The translations under genes and the position numbers were made by a program. A stretch of 64,000 bases of DNA from Chondrosia reniformis (lineage: Eukaryota > Porifera > Demospongiae > Chondrillida > Chondrillidae), in NCBI GenBank assembly GCA_947172415.1, contig OX359191.1:9312996-9376995 (forward strand). The letters are read 5' to 3'. Of this stretch, positions 45,067 through 56,599 are shown piece after piece (position 1 is the first letter of the stretch; every line of letters begins with the position of its first letter). The notes beneath the pieces were generated by a model. It worked only from the letters and a program-made list of their open reading frames with translations, was not told the DNA's origin and ran no database searches.

Positions 45067-46374
45067 TCACTCTATTGAAGGGCCATCTTTAGTTATCACT
45101 TTGGCGTTGTCATGGTTACTGGAGTACATCACTGATGCGGAGGTGAGGGGCTTAATGTCCACCGTCTTGCGTTGACAGCATTGCTTAAAGCACTGGACAC
45201 TTTTATCAGACAAAACCACAAACAAAATGGCATTCATCCAACCTTGAGATCCATCAAACAGACACTACATGGACGGATGGATGGGTGGACGGGCGGATGG
45301 GTGGACGGATGGATGGTAGGGTGGACGGGTGGATGGGTGGATGGTAGGGTGGATGGGTGGATGGGTGGATGGGTGGATGGGTGGATGAGCCGGGTCTGGT
45401 ACCTGCAGTGCAAGGAGTGGTTGTGAAAATAGGACTTGGTCAATGTTGGCTCGATAGCCTCGTATCTCGTAAATTGACAAGAGATAACGAAGTGTTCCAG
45501 GAAATCGCAAAAGAATAAATATGAAAGGAATCAACAGCAACTTTGTTTCTATGATCTTGTACTGCTGCCACCCTCCTCCTCCCAGAAATGGAGTGTCTTC
45601 GCTGGAGCTCCTCTGAACACACAATTACATGTAACACATTCACCACATGGCCTAAGGGTCTGGCTATGCGGGACTATAAATATGCGCACCTACCTTTCTC
45701 CTGAGGGTACATTTGAGGTATACAAAGCAAATAAATATGACAAGGATTGATGTCATTTCCCACATTTTTCCTGAGACTAGCTCCAAAATGTCATAAGTGT
45801 AGTCTCGGTCGGTCCCATTGCTGCGGAGTGTTATGTAGCACCAGGTAACGGAAACACTTCCGTTTCCCGGTCCCAACCAGTCTGTAGCCAACAGGGGCAC
45901 TGTCAGGACTAGTGGAACCAACCAGCCGACACAGATGTAAAAGGGGAGACATCTTCGCGACAGCTGTAGCCTGTTCGAGGCACAGTTGCACAAATGGATC
46001 GCGAGAATGCAGGTCCACCAGAATGACCACAAGTTACCTGTCGTAGTCACGAAGCTCTGTCCTTTGCACAGGTTGTAAAATGGCTGAATGCTCGTGAGAT
46101 CTGCGACAGCGATACTGGATCCGTCCTCAAAGTCACTCGCATTAGCACCTGTCTCATCATGTACACTCAAATACAGGGCCGATCCGGCGATATAGCCGCA
46201 AGCAGTAACTAGATCGGCTACTGCTATGAACAAGAGGATTTGCTTGGACAGGACGCTTCTGCATCCTCGCATCCAGTACAAGACTGAGAGGGATGCAGTG
46301 ACGGCAGAGCAACTGCAGGAGAGCACGGTCAGGATGGAGAAATAGGGACGAAAATACACAAGTGGGTCGCCCAT
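45067..46374 (-). CDS. GPR157-like seven-helix receptor A
   Basis: Exon 1 (46374 to about 45694) encodes TM1-TM5: [88 protein letters not shown] and [20 protein letters not shown]. Exon 2 (about 45610-45415) has [20 protein letters not shown] (TM6). Exon 3 (about 45235-45067) starts [20 protein letters not shown] (TM7) and has a short tail ending GPSIE. The pattern LLFIAVADL, WxWCYI, LxGKxWE and GWxNAIxF matches GPR157 and the cAMP-receptor-like class, which signals through Gq in neural progenitor cilia in vertebrates. The ligand is unknown. The intron before TM7 is a GGATGGGTGGAC repeat. Receptor B lies head to head. Confidence 0.88.
45268..45395 (-). repeat. Intronic 12-bp-type repeat in receptor A
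   Basis: GGATGGGTGGAC/GGATGGATGG units between TM6 and TM7 exons; CCATCCACCCAT on the sense strand. Confidence 0.92.
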
Positions 46375-46411
46375 TGGAGATCAGCTGACGGGAATTCCCG
46401 AAACTGGCAAA
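46375..46411. promoter_or_regulatory. Divergent promoter of the two GPR157-like genes
   Basis: 37 bases between opposing ATG codons, so core promoters must overlap one or both coding regions or transcripts start very close to the ATGs. Confidence 0.6.
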
Positions 46412-47797
46412 ATGGCGTGGGGAACTTGTCATCCTGGGGCCTTGGAGCCTTGCGTGACGCTCGGCACTGCCACCCTTGTCATCGCATCCTCGACCTTGTC
46501 TGTACTGGGATGCGTTGCAATATTTGCCTTGATCTGCCGCTCCAGATTGATGGTAACTTCGAGGTGGATCCTTCTGTGGATCGCAGTGTCAGATCTCGTT
46601 TCTTCTCTGGGCTACATCTTCGCGTCAAGCTTCTTTATAGTGTTAACAAGAGAAGGTAGCGAGCTCCATCCTCCAACTTGTATAGGGGAATATCCTTCTG
46701 AAAATGCAACATTTTGTAGTCTTTGTGCAGCCCAGAGCTTCATAACCACTTCTAGTTCGATGTGGTCCTTTTTCTGGACCAGCATACTTGCCATCCACTT
46801 GTACATCTGCATAGTCCACAAGAAGGATACCCTGTCTCGCCGCCTTCTGCCGGTGTACCACGTGGTCGCCTGGTCTGTCGGGCCCATCATTTGTATCATT
46901 GCAGTTGTCCTACGTTACCTTGGTCCGGGGGACAACCGACTGTCTGCCTCATGGTGTTACATCACAGCTGGCACGCAGAACCAATCTCTGGTGGCAAAGA
47001 ACTATCAGACGGAAGAAGTGAGCTTGGCCTTTGAGCTTCTAGCGGGAGAATTCTGGTTGGTCCTGACGATCCTGATAACTGCAGTGTTCTACCTGGCTGC
47101 CACAGTTGTCCTCTGTCGAAGGGTAAGCTCTAACATACATGCATCCACTGAGATTAATACTCTTAATATCTCCTTCCAGCGACGCAGCACAGAAAGTGGA
47201 TCTGTTGTGACAGTCGAATTTCGAATACTTCTTGTACCACTTTTGTTCTTCCTTATAAGGGCATGGGGGATGGTAAGATTCTTTATTTCTCTTGCGATTC
47301 TTGGAGGAGAATGGAAGAAGATTGCCTCCTTGGTCAACCATCCCTTCCTTTTGAATATGGAGGTATGTACGTTTGCTCTAGTAAAAATGTGCTGTTACCA
47401 TAGTAACCTGTGTTTGTAGGCCATTGGTGATCCTGCTCAAGGTTGGATTAATGCCATTGTATTTGTGTTGCTAAGCAACAGAGTAAGATCAGCTATTCAT
47501 AAGTGGTGTTGTTTTGTGTGTCTCCATGGTGACGAAAATATTGATCGTGTCAACTTCAGTTCCAGACTGGCCCAGCGGAGAGAGGTCAGAAGGGTCGAGG
47601 AGACACAGCGACTACTTGTGACTGCCAACACTGCAAATGAGAGCAGCAATGTGGCCAATTCAGGGAGCTACGGATCGGTTAACAGGCAACGGTCGCTGGC
47701 TGCCGGTGGATACAGGCAGTCAGTCTTGACCAGCAGTGAGACAGGAGACAAGGTCCACACTCCCATCACCAGTGAAGACGGACTGTACCGCTATTGA
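46412..47797 (+). CDS. GPR157-like seven-helix receptor B
   Basis: Three exons. Exon 1 (46412-47122) has TM1-TM5: LVIASSTLSVLGCVAIFALI, RWILLWIAVSDLVSSLGYIF, CAAQSFITTSSSMWSFFWTS, LLPVYHVVAWSVGPIICIIA, LSASWCYIT and ELLAGEFWLVLTILITAVFY. Exon 2 (from about 47180) gives VEFRILLVPLLFFLIRAWGM (TM6). Exon 3 (from about 47420) gives AIGDPAQGWINAIVFVLLSN (TM7), then a long intracellular tail with VRRVEETQRLL and Ser/Asn-rich sequence, ending GLYRY. It is a paralogue of receptor A, with the same exon breaks and shared motifs (QSFxTTxxxxWSFxWTxILAIHL, xLGPGxxxxSxxWCYIT), but with a ~90-residue tail where A has ~45. The class is GPR157/cAMP-receptor-like. Confidence 0.9.
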
Positions 47798-47878
47798 CTC
47801 CTTTTATATACATCCTTTTAAATATTTGTATAAATCATGAATATGGCGCGTGGTTATTATAGCGTAGCTACAAACAAA

Positions 47879-50800
47879 ATGGCGGCAGACCCTGAACAAC
47901 AAGATCTCCAGACTTAGTGAGTTGCGTTTATCTTCGTCTTGTGAGTAAACATCAGTTGCGACCAAATCTCTTTTCAGTTTAACTAATCGCGAGTTCTTTC
48001 AGCTCGTCTCGGGCGCATGCGGGCAGCTCTTGATCGATGATGACACGAAAAAGGTACGTACCTTTTGCAAGTATTTTGTTGGCCAGTAGGTCTCTGACTT
48101 GCATACTCACAGAGCGGAGTTGTGAAGCTGTATGCTGAGCGCTTCACTGCCATGCTGAGCTATTACAAGAAGCCCTGCCAGAGATCTCTGAACACTGTCA
48201 AGTCCCATCTGAAGGGAACCATGCTGGACTTTGTCCTGGAGATCAGCAAGACACTGGTAAGCACTTGAATGGCTTGGTTGACCTGTCTCAGCTGCCTCTC
48301 CTCTGAGCAGTGTCTGGACGAGGTGCAGTCGGAGGAGCTGCTCGAGTGCTTCCTCGCTGACAGCTACAGAGGCACTTCAAAGGACTTTGTCAACCTTCTC
48401 ACAGGCCAGCCTCAGGCCAAGCACACCCTCCTGACAGAGGTGGGCGTGACACCTTACCTCCCAGCAGTGTACACCTACTTTAATGAGAATGACTGTAATT
48501 TCCATTTACAGGTAATGAGATTTTATAGAAACGAGAGGGTTTACCTCTTAAAATCCATTAGGCAAGTGATTGTCAGCAAATTAGGCAACTATGACAACGA
48601 ATTTGTTTCCCTGGCAACGGATCTGTTGGATCCTTCCCTCCTAACAACCTCTTGGAAGCTCTTCACAGAAGCAGTGACCTCTGACCTTCCCCGTCGTCCC
48701 ACACTGGTTTGTACACTGTGTGTGAATTCTCACTAAAAGTGTGTGATTCCAACTCCCATTTGCAGTCCCCAGAAGTGGAACAGGAATTGGTCTTGTGGAA
48801 TTTACAGGAGCAAGTGGAGCTGCTCCAAATAATGCACACCTTTGCCCTCCTGGAGGAGGTTCCTCTGAAGGATGTACCTGTCTATGCTGAGGTTTTAAAG
48901 GACTGTCAGTTTGCACAACACCAGCCTCAGGCATCACTGGTTGTCAACAAGCAGTGCTCACTGCTATTGCATAACATTTGCCATCTCTCCTCCACTCTGC
49001 TCCCCGTACTCTGCCCGCTACAAGATGGCCGCCCTGAAACACTGAATGACAAGAATGTTTGTGAAGTAAGTTTTTACGTGATTTCTGTTGCACAAGCTGG
49101 AGCTTTTTGATTCTGCTGCAGAAACTGGTTTCTATGGTAACTGATTCTTGGAGAGATCTGCCACATTATTCACCAATCATTTTGTATGTTGCTGCAATTA
49201 AATATCAGTCAGTTAGTGGTTGCCATGGTGATATGGATGGCACAGTCGACGAACAAGTGTCTCTAAATGAAGTGCATAGCCTAATACACAGAGCATTGCA
49301 AAACGATGCACTCAATTTTCTATTAGCTGTACTATCAAACGAAGACTTGGTAAGTGTTATTGTGCAATCTCTACATTTGATTTCCTGCCACACCCCTCCC
49401 TGCCACACCCCTCCCTGCCACACCCCCTCCCTGCCACACCCCCTCCCTGCCCCCCTTAGAGGGTCTGCTGCGATGGTGTGTACAAATTTGTGTACAATGT
49501 GCTCAAGTGTTTGAACAGAGCAGTTGGACTGGACACTCTTCCCCAACAGAACATCCTCAGCCAACTTACGTCAAAACTACTTACAAACAGCACTGTTAGG
49601 AAAGATTTTTGGAAACATGTCAGTACAGGTGGAACAATTTGTTGTTAATTACACAATCCCTCACATCACCTCCACTCCCCTCCCCTCCCCCTCTCCTCAC
49701 CTCCACTCCCCTCCCCTACCCCTCTCCTCACCTCCACTCCCCTCCCCTCCCCCTCTCCTCACCTCCACTCCCCTCCCCTACCCCTCTCCTCACCTCCACT
49801 CCCCTCCCCCTCCCCTCCTCTCCCTCTCCCTCCCCTCCCCCTCTCCTCACCTCCACTCCCCTCACCTCCCTCTCCCTCCCCTCCCCCTCCTTTCACAGGG
49901 TCCAGATGAAGATCTGAGTGTCATTGTGCTGATGTCCCAGGCCACATTTCCAGTCACTTGCTCCTCCTTCCTAAACCTTCTCCTCTCCCTAGCCCCGCAC
50001 GAGACCACTGCTCATCATGTGATGCGGCTGATGGACACAGTGCCCTACTTCACTGAGGTGCTCTCTGAGGACCTCACACAGCTGGACGTTGAGTGTCAGG
50101 AGGTCACTACAGTCTCAAGGGACTGCAAGGTCGTGTATCCCAAAGGTCAGTATGCCAGTCATGTGACTGGTCATGTGACTGGTCATGTTACTCCTCTGTT
50201 GTACAGAATCTGCAGCTCTTGGGAAGGAGTTGGTAATACCAGCCAATACTGTGGGCCACATTGTGCAACTTGGAGGTATGTTTGTGCAATCTGCTTCCCC
50301 TAGCTGTGTCACTGTCTTGTGTTCCGTTAGAGCTGCAGGCAGTTTGCTGGAATGTGGAATACTCTGCCTGGGACTTCCTGTTGCTGCAGGCCATCCACCT
50401 ACACTCCTCAGGACAGGCCCTCTGTGGGTGCACTGAAGGGTCAGGTGCCCACACTGCTAGTAACGTGTCCCTCTTTGCTGTAGTCTCCCAAGTGACCATC
50501 CCTCATGACATCGCTGATGTGGTGGAGAATGTCACAAAGCTTTTCGACATTGTCTCTGAACTGCTTCACTCCATAGAAGATGCGGCTAATAAACTCCACC
50601 CACAAATATCAATGTGTTTTCACTTCTTACATAGGTGACCAGTAATTGTATATAAAAATATCTTTCTACTACTACTCTCTCTCTCTATATATATATATTA
50701 TTTATATTAGATTACCTTAGTATATTGTAACTTGTACTGTATATATAGATTCTCTGCCTGCCCCTCCCCCTCGCTGCCCCTTTTGGCTAGCTGCATAAGG

Positions 50801-53800
50801 TGTATCACAGCCTACCTAGAGCTCCACCCCTCAGAGGTCAGTCAGCTGATTAGGGGTCTAACTCAATGGAACTCCCACTCTGGTTTCCTTCCAGGCCTGG
50901 GTCCACTTGCTAGAGACAGGATTTTTGCCACATCGACTTGTAGTACCTTCAGCTAATAAGAGGTCAGTCAATACTCTAGAGTATACTGAAATATCCTAGA
51001 ATGGCCCTGTTATCCTAGAACATCCTGGGTTATCCCAGTGTATGTTATAGACTTACACTTATGCAACTTGTGATGTTGTATGCAGCACTAGTGTGGCTTC
51101 TGGACACTTTGGACATCTGTTAGCCGTACAGGAGCAAGCTAAAGGAAAATACCTGGTTACCATGGAAACACTTGATTGTATTCACACTGCTCTTGGTGCC
51201 AGAAAATTCTTGGGAAATTCCCCAGAATTGTTGATCTGTGTTATGTACATTGTTGAAGAGTTAGTTCCAGCGTACTGCAAGTGGAGGTTTGTTCAAAGGA
51301 ACGACTTTTACAAGATCAGTAAGTGATCTCCTTATTAGGTAAATGGGTATCTATGTACTATTGAGTGTTGTATTTATTAGGTCTGAAATTAATGGACATT
51401 GTCACAGCTTGTCTGTGCATGAAGGACACTCCTTTTTGTGAGTTTGTTAAACATTCATTGCAAAATACTGTAGCTGGGCTAAGCCTATTGAACAACATCT
51501 CTATGGGAGCGGTTGCCCTGGAAACCAGAGCAGCATGGTTAGTGCTGTTGTATTTGTGGTGCAATTCGCTGTTAATATTGTGCAATTCTCTGTTAATATT
51601 GTGCAATTCTCTGCAGGTGGAGTAGTTTAAGAAAAGATGTCATTTGTGAAGTGCTGAAGGCCACCTTTACCATTTTGGAGTGTTTGATGTCTTCTCGAAG
51701 TGACAGCTCTCCTCTGACAGCACTTGAGTCTGCCTTTGTGCACCATTCACTGGACCAGCGTCACTCCATGTTCCCAGCACTCTGTTCCTTCCTATACCCC
51801 CAGGGGGACCCTTCTCTGCGGACCAGTGCCATCCGGCTGATGACAGCCTTGTGCAAGGTAAGTTCAGACCTGCTCAATGGACCACTCCTTATACAGGTGC
51901 TCGATTTGACGGCTTCTTGTTTCTTGTTGTGTAGAGAATACCAATGTCAGTGTATGCTAGCCTCGGAGAGGAAGCCCCTGCCATTAGAGACACTCTGGTG
52001 TCCCGCCTCTCAGCACTGTCATCTCCTCGACAACTAATCACTAGCATTCTGCAGTTCATATCTGTCGCCATCCAGACACAACCAAGTTTGACGGAACTCT
52101 TTCTAGCACTTCAGAAGACCAAATCAACTGCTCAGGAAGCAGCAGTCAGTCTCTATAAACCAAATTGTATTGCTACAGCTGTAGCTGCTTTTCTAAATTC
52201 GTTTATTTAGTCTTTTGAAATTAATGAGATGGAGGGTTGTTTAACTCCAATTATGGATCACCTGGTGGCATTTAAAGATGGCCGCCTTCCTTACAGCATA
52301 GCTTCGTCTGTGTATGATGTACTGAGGAACTTGTGGAAACACAAACGAGATGCAGCAGTTGTGGCCATAAAGCAAAGGTTTAGGCACAACCACACCCCTT
52401 TATGACACACCCACCTGCAGCCACACCCCTTATGACACACCCACCTGCAGCCACACCCCTTATGACACACCCACCTGCAGCCACACCCCTTATGACACAC
52501 CCACCTACAACCACATCTTATTACTAGCCTCACTCTCTCTAGTGCTAATTTTTGGCCAACTTTGCTATACCCACTCTTCAATGATTTGGAGGTGTGGTAC
52601 CAATCCGAGGAGGCGTGTCACCAAAGCACTGAGCAATTCAACACCATTTCCCATCTCCTCTACATTCTAACAGCCGAAGGCTACTACTTGGCCAAGTATG
52701 GTATACACAAACTGACTATTGCTTAATACAGAATACATTGCCAATAGTGCACATATAAATACTGCCTGTATAGGTCATGTGACAGTAGTCTGGTCAGTCT
52801 GTTTAGGGAGTTCTCCTCCAAGAGGAAGTACAGCTACTGGACAATGGTGGGTTCAGTGCCAGTGGCCCTAAGCGGTGATGATCTGATTTGCCTCTTTTTC
52901 AGAAATGTGGAAAATTGGAAGAAGATGAGATTCAAGCTGTGCTGACTTCGGCTCCCGTGAAGGAATCTCTTAGAAGAGCACACATCAAGTTTGTAAATGA
53001 ATGGTGCAAGTTTCTATTGATTGCCTCAAAGTACCATGTAAGTGATATGTACAGTACATATACATCACATGCTGATCATGTGACTTTGTTATTTTATGAG
53101 CAGACAGCTGCTTTTGGTCTAACAGAGGATGTGATAGCTGAAGCACTCGAGGCTCTTCTGTGTGCTTTAGAAGAACACTCTAAAGACCCTGTCTCCAAGG
53201 AGACCCTGGAAGTGTGCACCTACCTCAGTAACACTCTCATGATCATATTGAGATACCAAAGACAGTCAGTCTTCTACCATCCTCCTTCCTTCTACCATCC
53301 TCCTTCCATCTACCCATCCTCCTTCCATCTACCCATCCTCCTTCCATCTACCCATCCTCCTTCCATCCACCCATCCTCCTTCCATCCACCCATCCTCCTT
53401 CCATCCACCCATCCTCCTTCCTTCTACCATCCTCCTTCCACCTGCTCTGTAGATCTGCCAAGGCTATAGTAAGGATAAGTGAGATGGTGGAGAGTGTATG
53501 TCGAGTGCTTCAGTACGGTTGGGGACTAGTGGACTTTGCTCCAACTGTTCCTTCTCCTCTAGTGAATCTCTTTTCCACCAGCATCACACTAATACAGGAA
53601 GCCAGATCCACTCAAGGTAATGTGTAATTGCAAGCATAGTTTGAGAAGTGTGGGTGTGGTTTAAGAAGTTCCTCATTTCATATAGGTTCACTAGATCTTC
53701 GTTTCTGCCACGGGTATATCCCTTTCATTAGTAAAGTGTTGCAAAAGGTCTCATTTGTGGACCCCCTTTCCAGTGATCTGATGGAGGTCTGTAAGAGAAT

Positions 53801-55725
53801 ATGGCTCCATATTCAATGGTATCCATTTGTGGATCTCATTCACCTGTAGATTACCGTATTGGCAGTTCTGCTGTTGAATGAACTGTGTCAGTTCTGCACC
53901 TCCAACCAGAAAGATGGCCCCTGGTTGACTGCTTTGCGTCAAAATTCCATTCTACAACATATTGTTCAGGTCATGGACAAATCACTTCGAGTTAGTTGCT
54001 AGGCAACATGAATTCACTATTTGTACATCAGCATGTGGTGTGTTTGTCTCAACAGAGCAGTAGCATGCAGTTGGTGGTGGACGCTTGTCTCTCCCTCCTC
54101 TTGGGAGTATCCCAGTTCAGGGAACTGGCCAAACTGCTGGTTATGAACAATCTTGATCAGCTGCTGTGTTTGTCATTTGGCAGCATATTTGACAAGATTG
54201 ATGAGGAGGAGGTTTCCATGGAAACAGGTGGTAGTCATGGCAATGAGTATATTACTGGGACATGGATGAACAGCCTCAGTCTTGTGTCAAACCTTCTGGA
54301 CACTCTGGATCACATATTTGTTCAAACAGCAATTGATTTTACTGGAGTACATGCTAAGCAGTTGTTACAGGTACGTATGTGTTGCCATGGAAAGTTCCAT
54401 GAAACCTTTCATTATCTCTTGATTACAGGGGCTCACCCTTCCTATGGGTGATGGTGTCAAAATTAACAACTTTATTAGGATTTTGGAGACAGTTGAATTA
54501 GTAAAAAAGTTAATGAAATTCAAAGAAAAGTGGCAATTTAAGCAACCTGAAGTGTACACTAGTGTTGTAGTAAGTTGAAAAGTTTGCAGTTGTTTGATTA
54601 AACAAAAAGTTCTTTTCTTTAGGACTGCTGTGTCAAATTATGTTGCACTGTGGTCGGAGTGTTGAATAATCCACGCTTGATAAGGCAGCTATCGCATGTG
54701 TGTATTCATATGCCCATACAAATGTCATCTGACATATCATGTGACCTGTGTATTGTATAGGATGTTCAAGAGAACAAGAGTAACAAAATTCAAGTTTCTA
54801 GTTCAGATTCAAATTCTTCAAGTTCATCTGAGGATGATATTGATGAGCACCTTCAGTGGATGTAAGCGAACGGACTGATCGTCAAGTTGTCCCAAAATGC
54901 ATGACATGACTTATGTTGATTAGATTGTTTTTGATTGTGGATGACTGTATAGCCATACAACAGCAGTGCGCACCCACTTTGATTGAACTACATAACGATG
55001 GGGTTAGCCTCACACTAAAGTCCCTCTGTGTGCAAAGTCAGAGGTTTCTCTGCTGTTTGTGCAGCGAGTGCAGGACAATGTGATATTGGTTGAACCAAGC
55101 TTTGCTACTCCTCAATTGTCTGCTGAACAGAACCAGATGACAATTGGAACATTGACAACAGCTTTAGACTGTGCTAGAAGTCTCCTTAAGCAAAAGGTCA
55201 GCACGTTTCTTTCTCTCCACTAGAACATTTGTGTACTTCTGTTGTATATTTCACTAGAGCACGCGAGGTGTCAGGAAGGACTGCAGGTTATTGTGTATTG
55301 TAGCTTGATAAGCCAGTGATTTAGCATTTCCTATGTCTCCCCTCCCAATAGGGTTCTCTTGCACTTCATGGAGCAAATCTTAATGTTCATTGTGTCGCAG
55401 TCCATCTGTATTCTGGCCAGCCCAACTCTGGAGACAATGCAGAAGGAGTTCCTGAAGAGAGAACTTTCCAGTGAACTTGTGAGCAATCCAATATGTTAGA
55501 TAATCTTGTGTTGTTGTACACTTTCTGATCCTTCTGTAGGAGACCTTTCTCTCGGGGATTTCCCGTTATTTTACCCGTAAAGGGTTTTCCCCTGCCATAT
55601 CACCACACAAAAGTAAACCATTTGATGATTCATGTTCTTCTAAAACAGCATCAAGTTTTAGTGAAACACCAGAACAAGGAATATTTAGGCTGACAGCTAT
55701 CTTCATGTCTGAACACTTAAAATAG
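47879..55725 (+). CDS. NUP188: Nucleoporin NUP188
   Basis: NUP188 is a ~200 kDa inner-ring scaffold nucleoporin and partner of NUP93. The gene has roughly 30 exons. Start: MAADPEQQDLQT, spliced to LTNREFFQLVSGACGQLL. The CLDEVQSEELLECFLADSYRG exon (48311) aligns with the human LDEEQSVQLLQCYLQEDYRG. Later landmarks are a long helical-repeat region, VYPK|ESAALGKELVIPANTVGHIV (SH3-like insert, about 50130-50275), LVPAYCKWRFVQRNDFYKI (51260-51320), IPMSVYASLGEEAPAIRDTL (about 51935) and QFISVAIQTQPSLTELFLAL. The C-terminal ELSSELETFLSGISRYFTRKG ends at FRLTAIFMSEHLK (55725). Introns are 50-250 bases; four contain C-rich minisatellites and three the paired octamer. Exact exon ends in the middle are not all settled. 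Its last 66 coding bases recur at 58523. Confidence 0.92.
49385..49455 (+). repeat. Intronic C-rich repeat, NUP188
   Basis: Five copies of CTGCCACACCCC(C)TCC, pyrimidine-rich on the sense strand. Confidence 0.85.
49663..49895 (+). repeat. Intronic ~42-bp C-rich minisatellite, NUP188
   Basis: CACCTCCACTCCCCTCCCC and CTCTCCTCACCTCCACTCCC units, strongly pyrimidine-rich on the sense strand and running up to the 3' splice site CTTTCACAG. Confidence 0.92.
50159..50190 (+). other. Intronic octamer triplet, NUP188
   Basis: TCATGTGA, TCATGTGA and TCATGTTA at 12-bp steps with identical CTGG spacers, in a ~65-base intron. Confidence 0.85.
52388..52510 (+). repeat. Intronic ~31-bp repeat, NUP188
   Basis: Four units of CCACACCCCTTATGACACAC plus CCACCTGCAG. 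Each unit carries a CTGCAG acceptor-like word; C-rich on the sense strand. Confidence 0.9.
53065..53083 (+). other. Paired intronic octamer, NUP188
   Basis: TCACATGC-TGA-TCATGTGA, inverted, 11-bp spacing. Confidence 0.8.
53270..53440 (+). repeat. Intronic ~19-bp repeat, NUP188
   Basis: CCTCCTTCCATCTACCCAT units, pyrimidine-rich on the sense strand. Confidence 0.9.
54725..54744 (+). other. Paired intronic octamer, NUP188
   Basis: TCATCTGA-CATA-TCATGTGA, 12-bp spacing, shortly before the 3' splice site GTATAG. Confidence 0.7.
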
Positions 55726-56450
55726 ATTTTAACTATCATTTGAATTTGACCTAAAACATCATATTACTATACCAGAATCTAATGTACATTTAGTGTTGCA
55801 ACTCTGTCAAATGGAAAGATATGACGCTAAAACCTCTAGGCTGCATGCACAAATAACCATACAGTAAATCCTGTTAATTTTATAAAACTGCAAAGAAGTA
55901 TTCACTAGTTTCAGCAGATCGAAAAATACCCTATTCTTAAGTATTGTAGTTACGCCAACCACAAGCGTTTTCTTAGGGAATTACTCTATTTAAATAGAGA
56001 TGAAAACCTTATAATAGTAGGCCTACCTGGACACATCTCTATGGTGGTTGCGGTTCCCATAGGGGTTGGTAGCGCTTAGACTCTGAAGCTGTCTCCTAAT
56101 CGGTTGGTGCCATAGAGACGTGCTCACCAATAATCCGGATTTCGGGGGGGTTCCACGTATGTGGGATTGGCATCTGATATCTTAGGATTCATATGAGTCG
56201 GCCATATCGAGAAGAGCTGGTTCTTCTCACACAAGTGACACCCAATGCTCAACTCGGCAGTAATTTGCTTCGGCAGATTCGATTGAACGTTACCACCGAT
56301 CCCGGCCTCTGAGCGTCGTGGATGGTAGCGTTCGGTATGGTGCAACTTTTTTTCATTGGAGTTTCGTTAGCTGTCGATTGACGAAATTTCACTTTAACGA
56401 GATGCATATATAATATATGGATAGATAGTACTTCAATAACAATCAAGTAC
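55660..56450 (-). mobile_element. Inverted satellite core, copy 4, overlapping the NUP188 3' end
   Basis: Reverse-oriented version of the core at 1389, with the ~200-bp module (near 56009-56215) almost unchanged. The duplicated block starts inside the last NUP188 exon at 55660 and matches 58523 onward at a constant 2863-bp offset for at least ~540 bp with only a few differences; similarity falls off after about 56200. Confidence 0.8.
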
Positions 56451-56599
56451 AACACAGTGCATATCCCTATGTATAAAAAATTGGAAAGTATTCTAGATTT
56501 TCAGATACAGTATAGAATTTTGTCATTGTTATAATATTATACCTTCTAACGGTCGGCCATATGTAGTATTACGCAATTTTCTCTAACAATACATTACAT

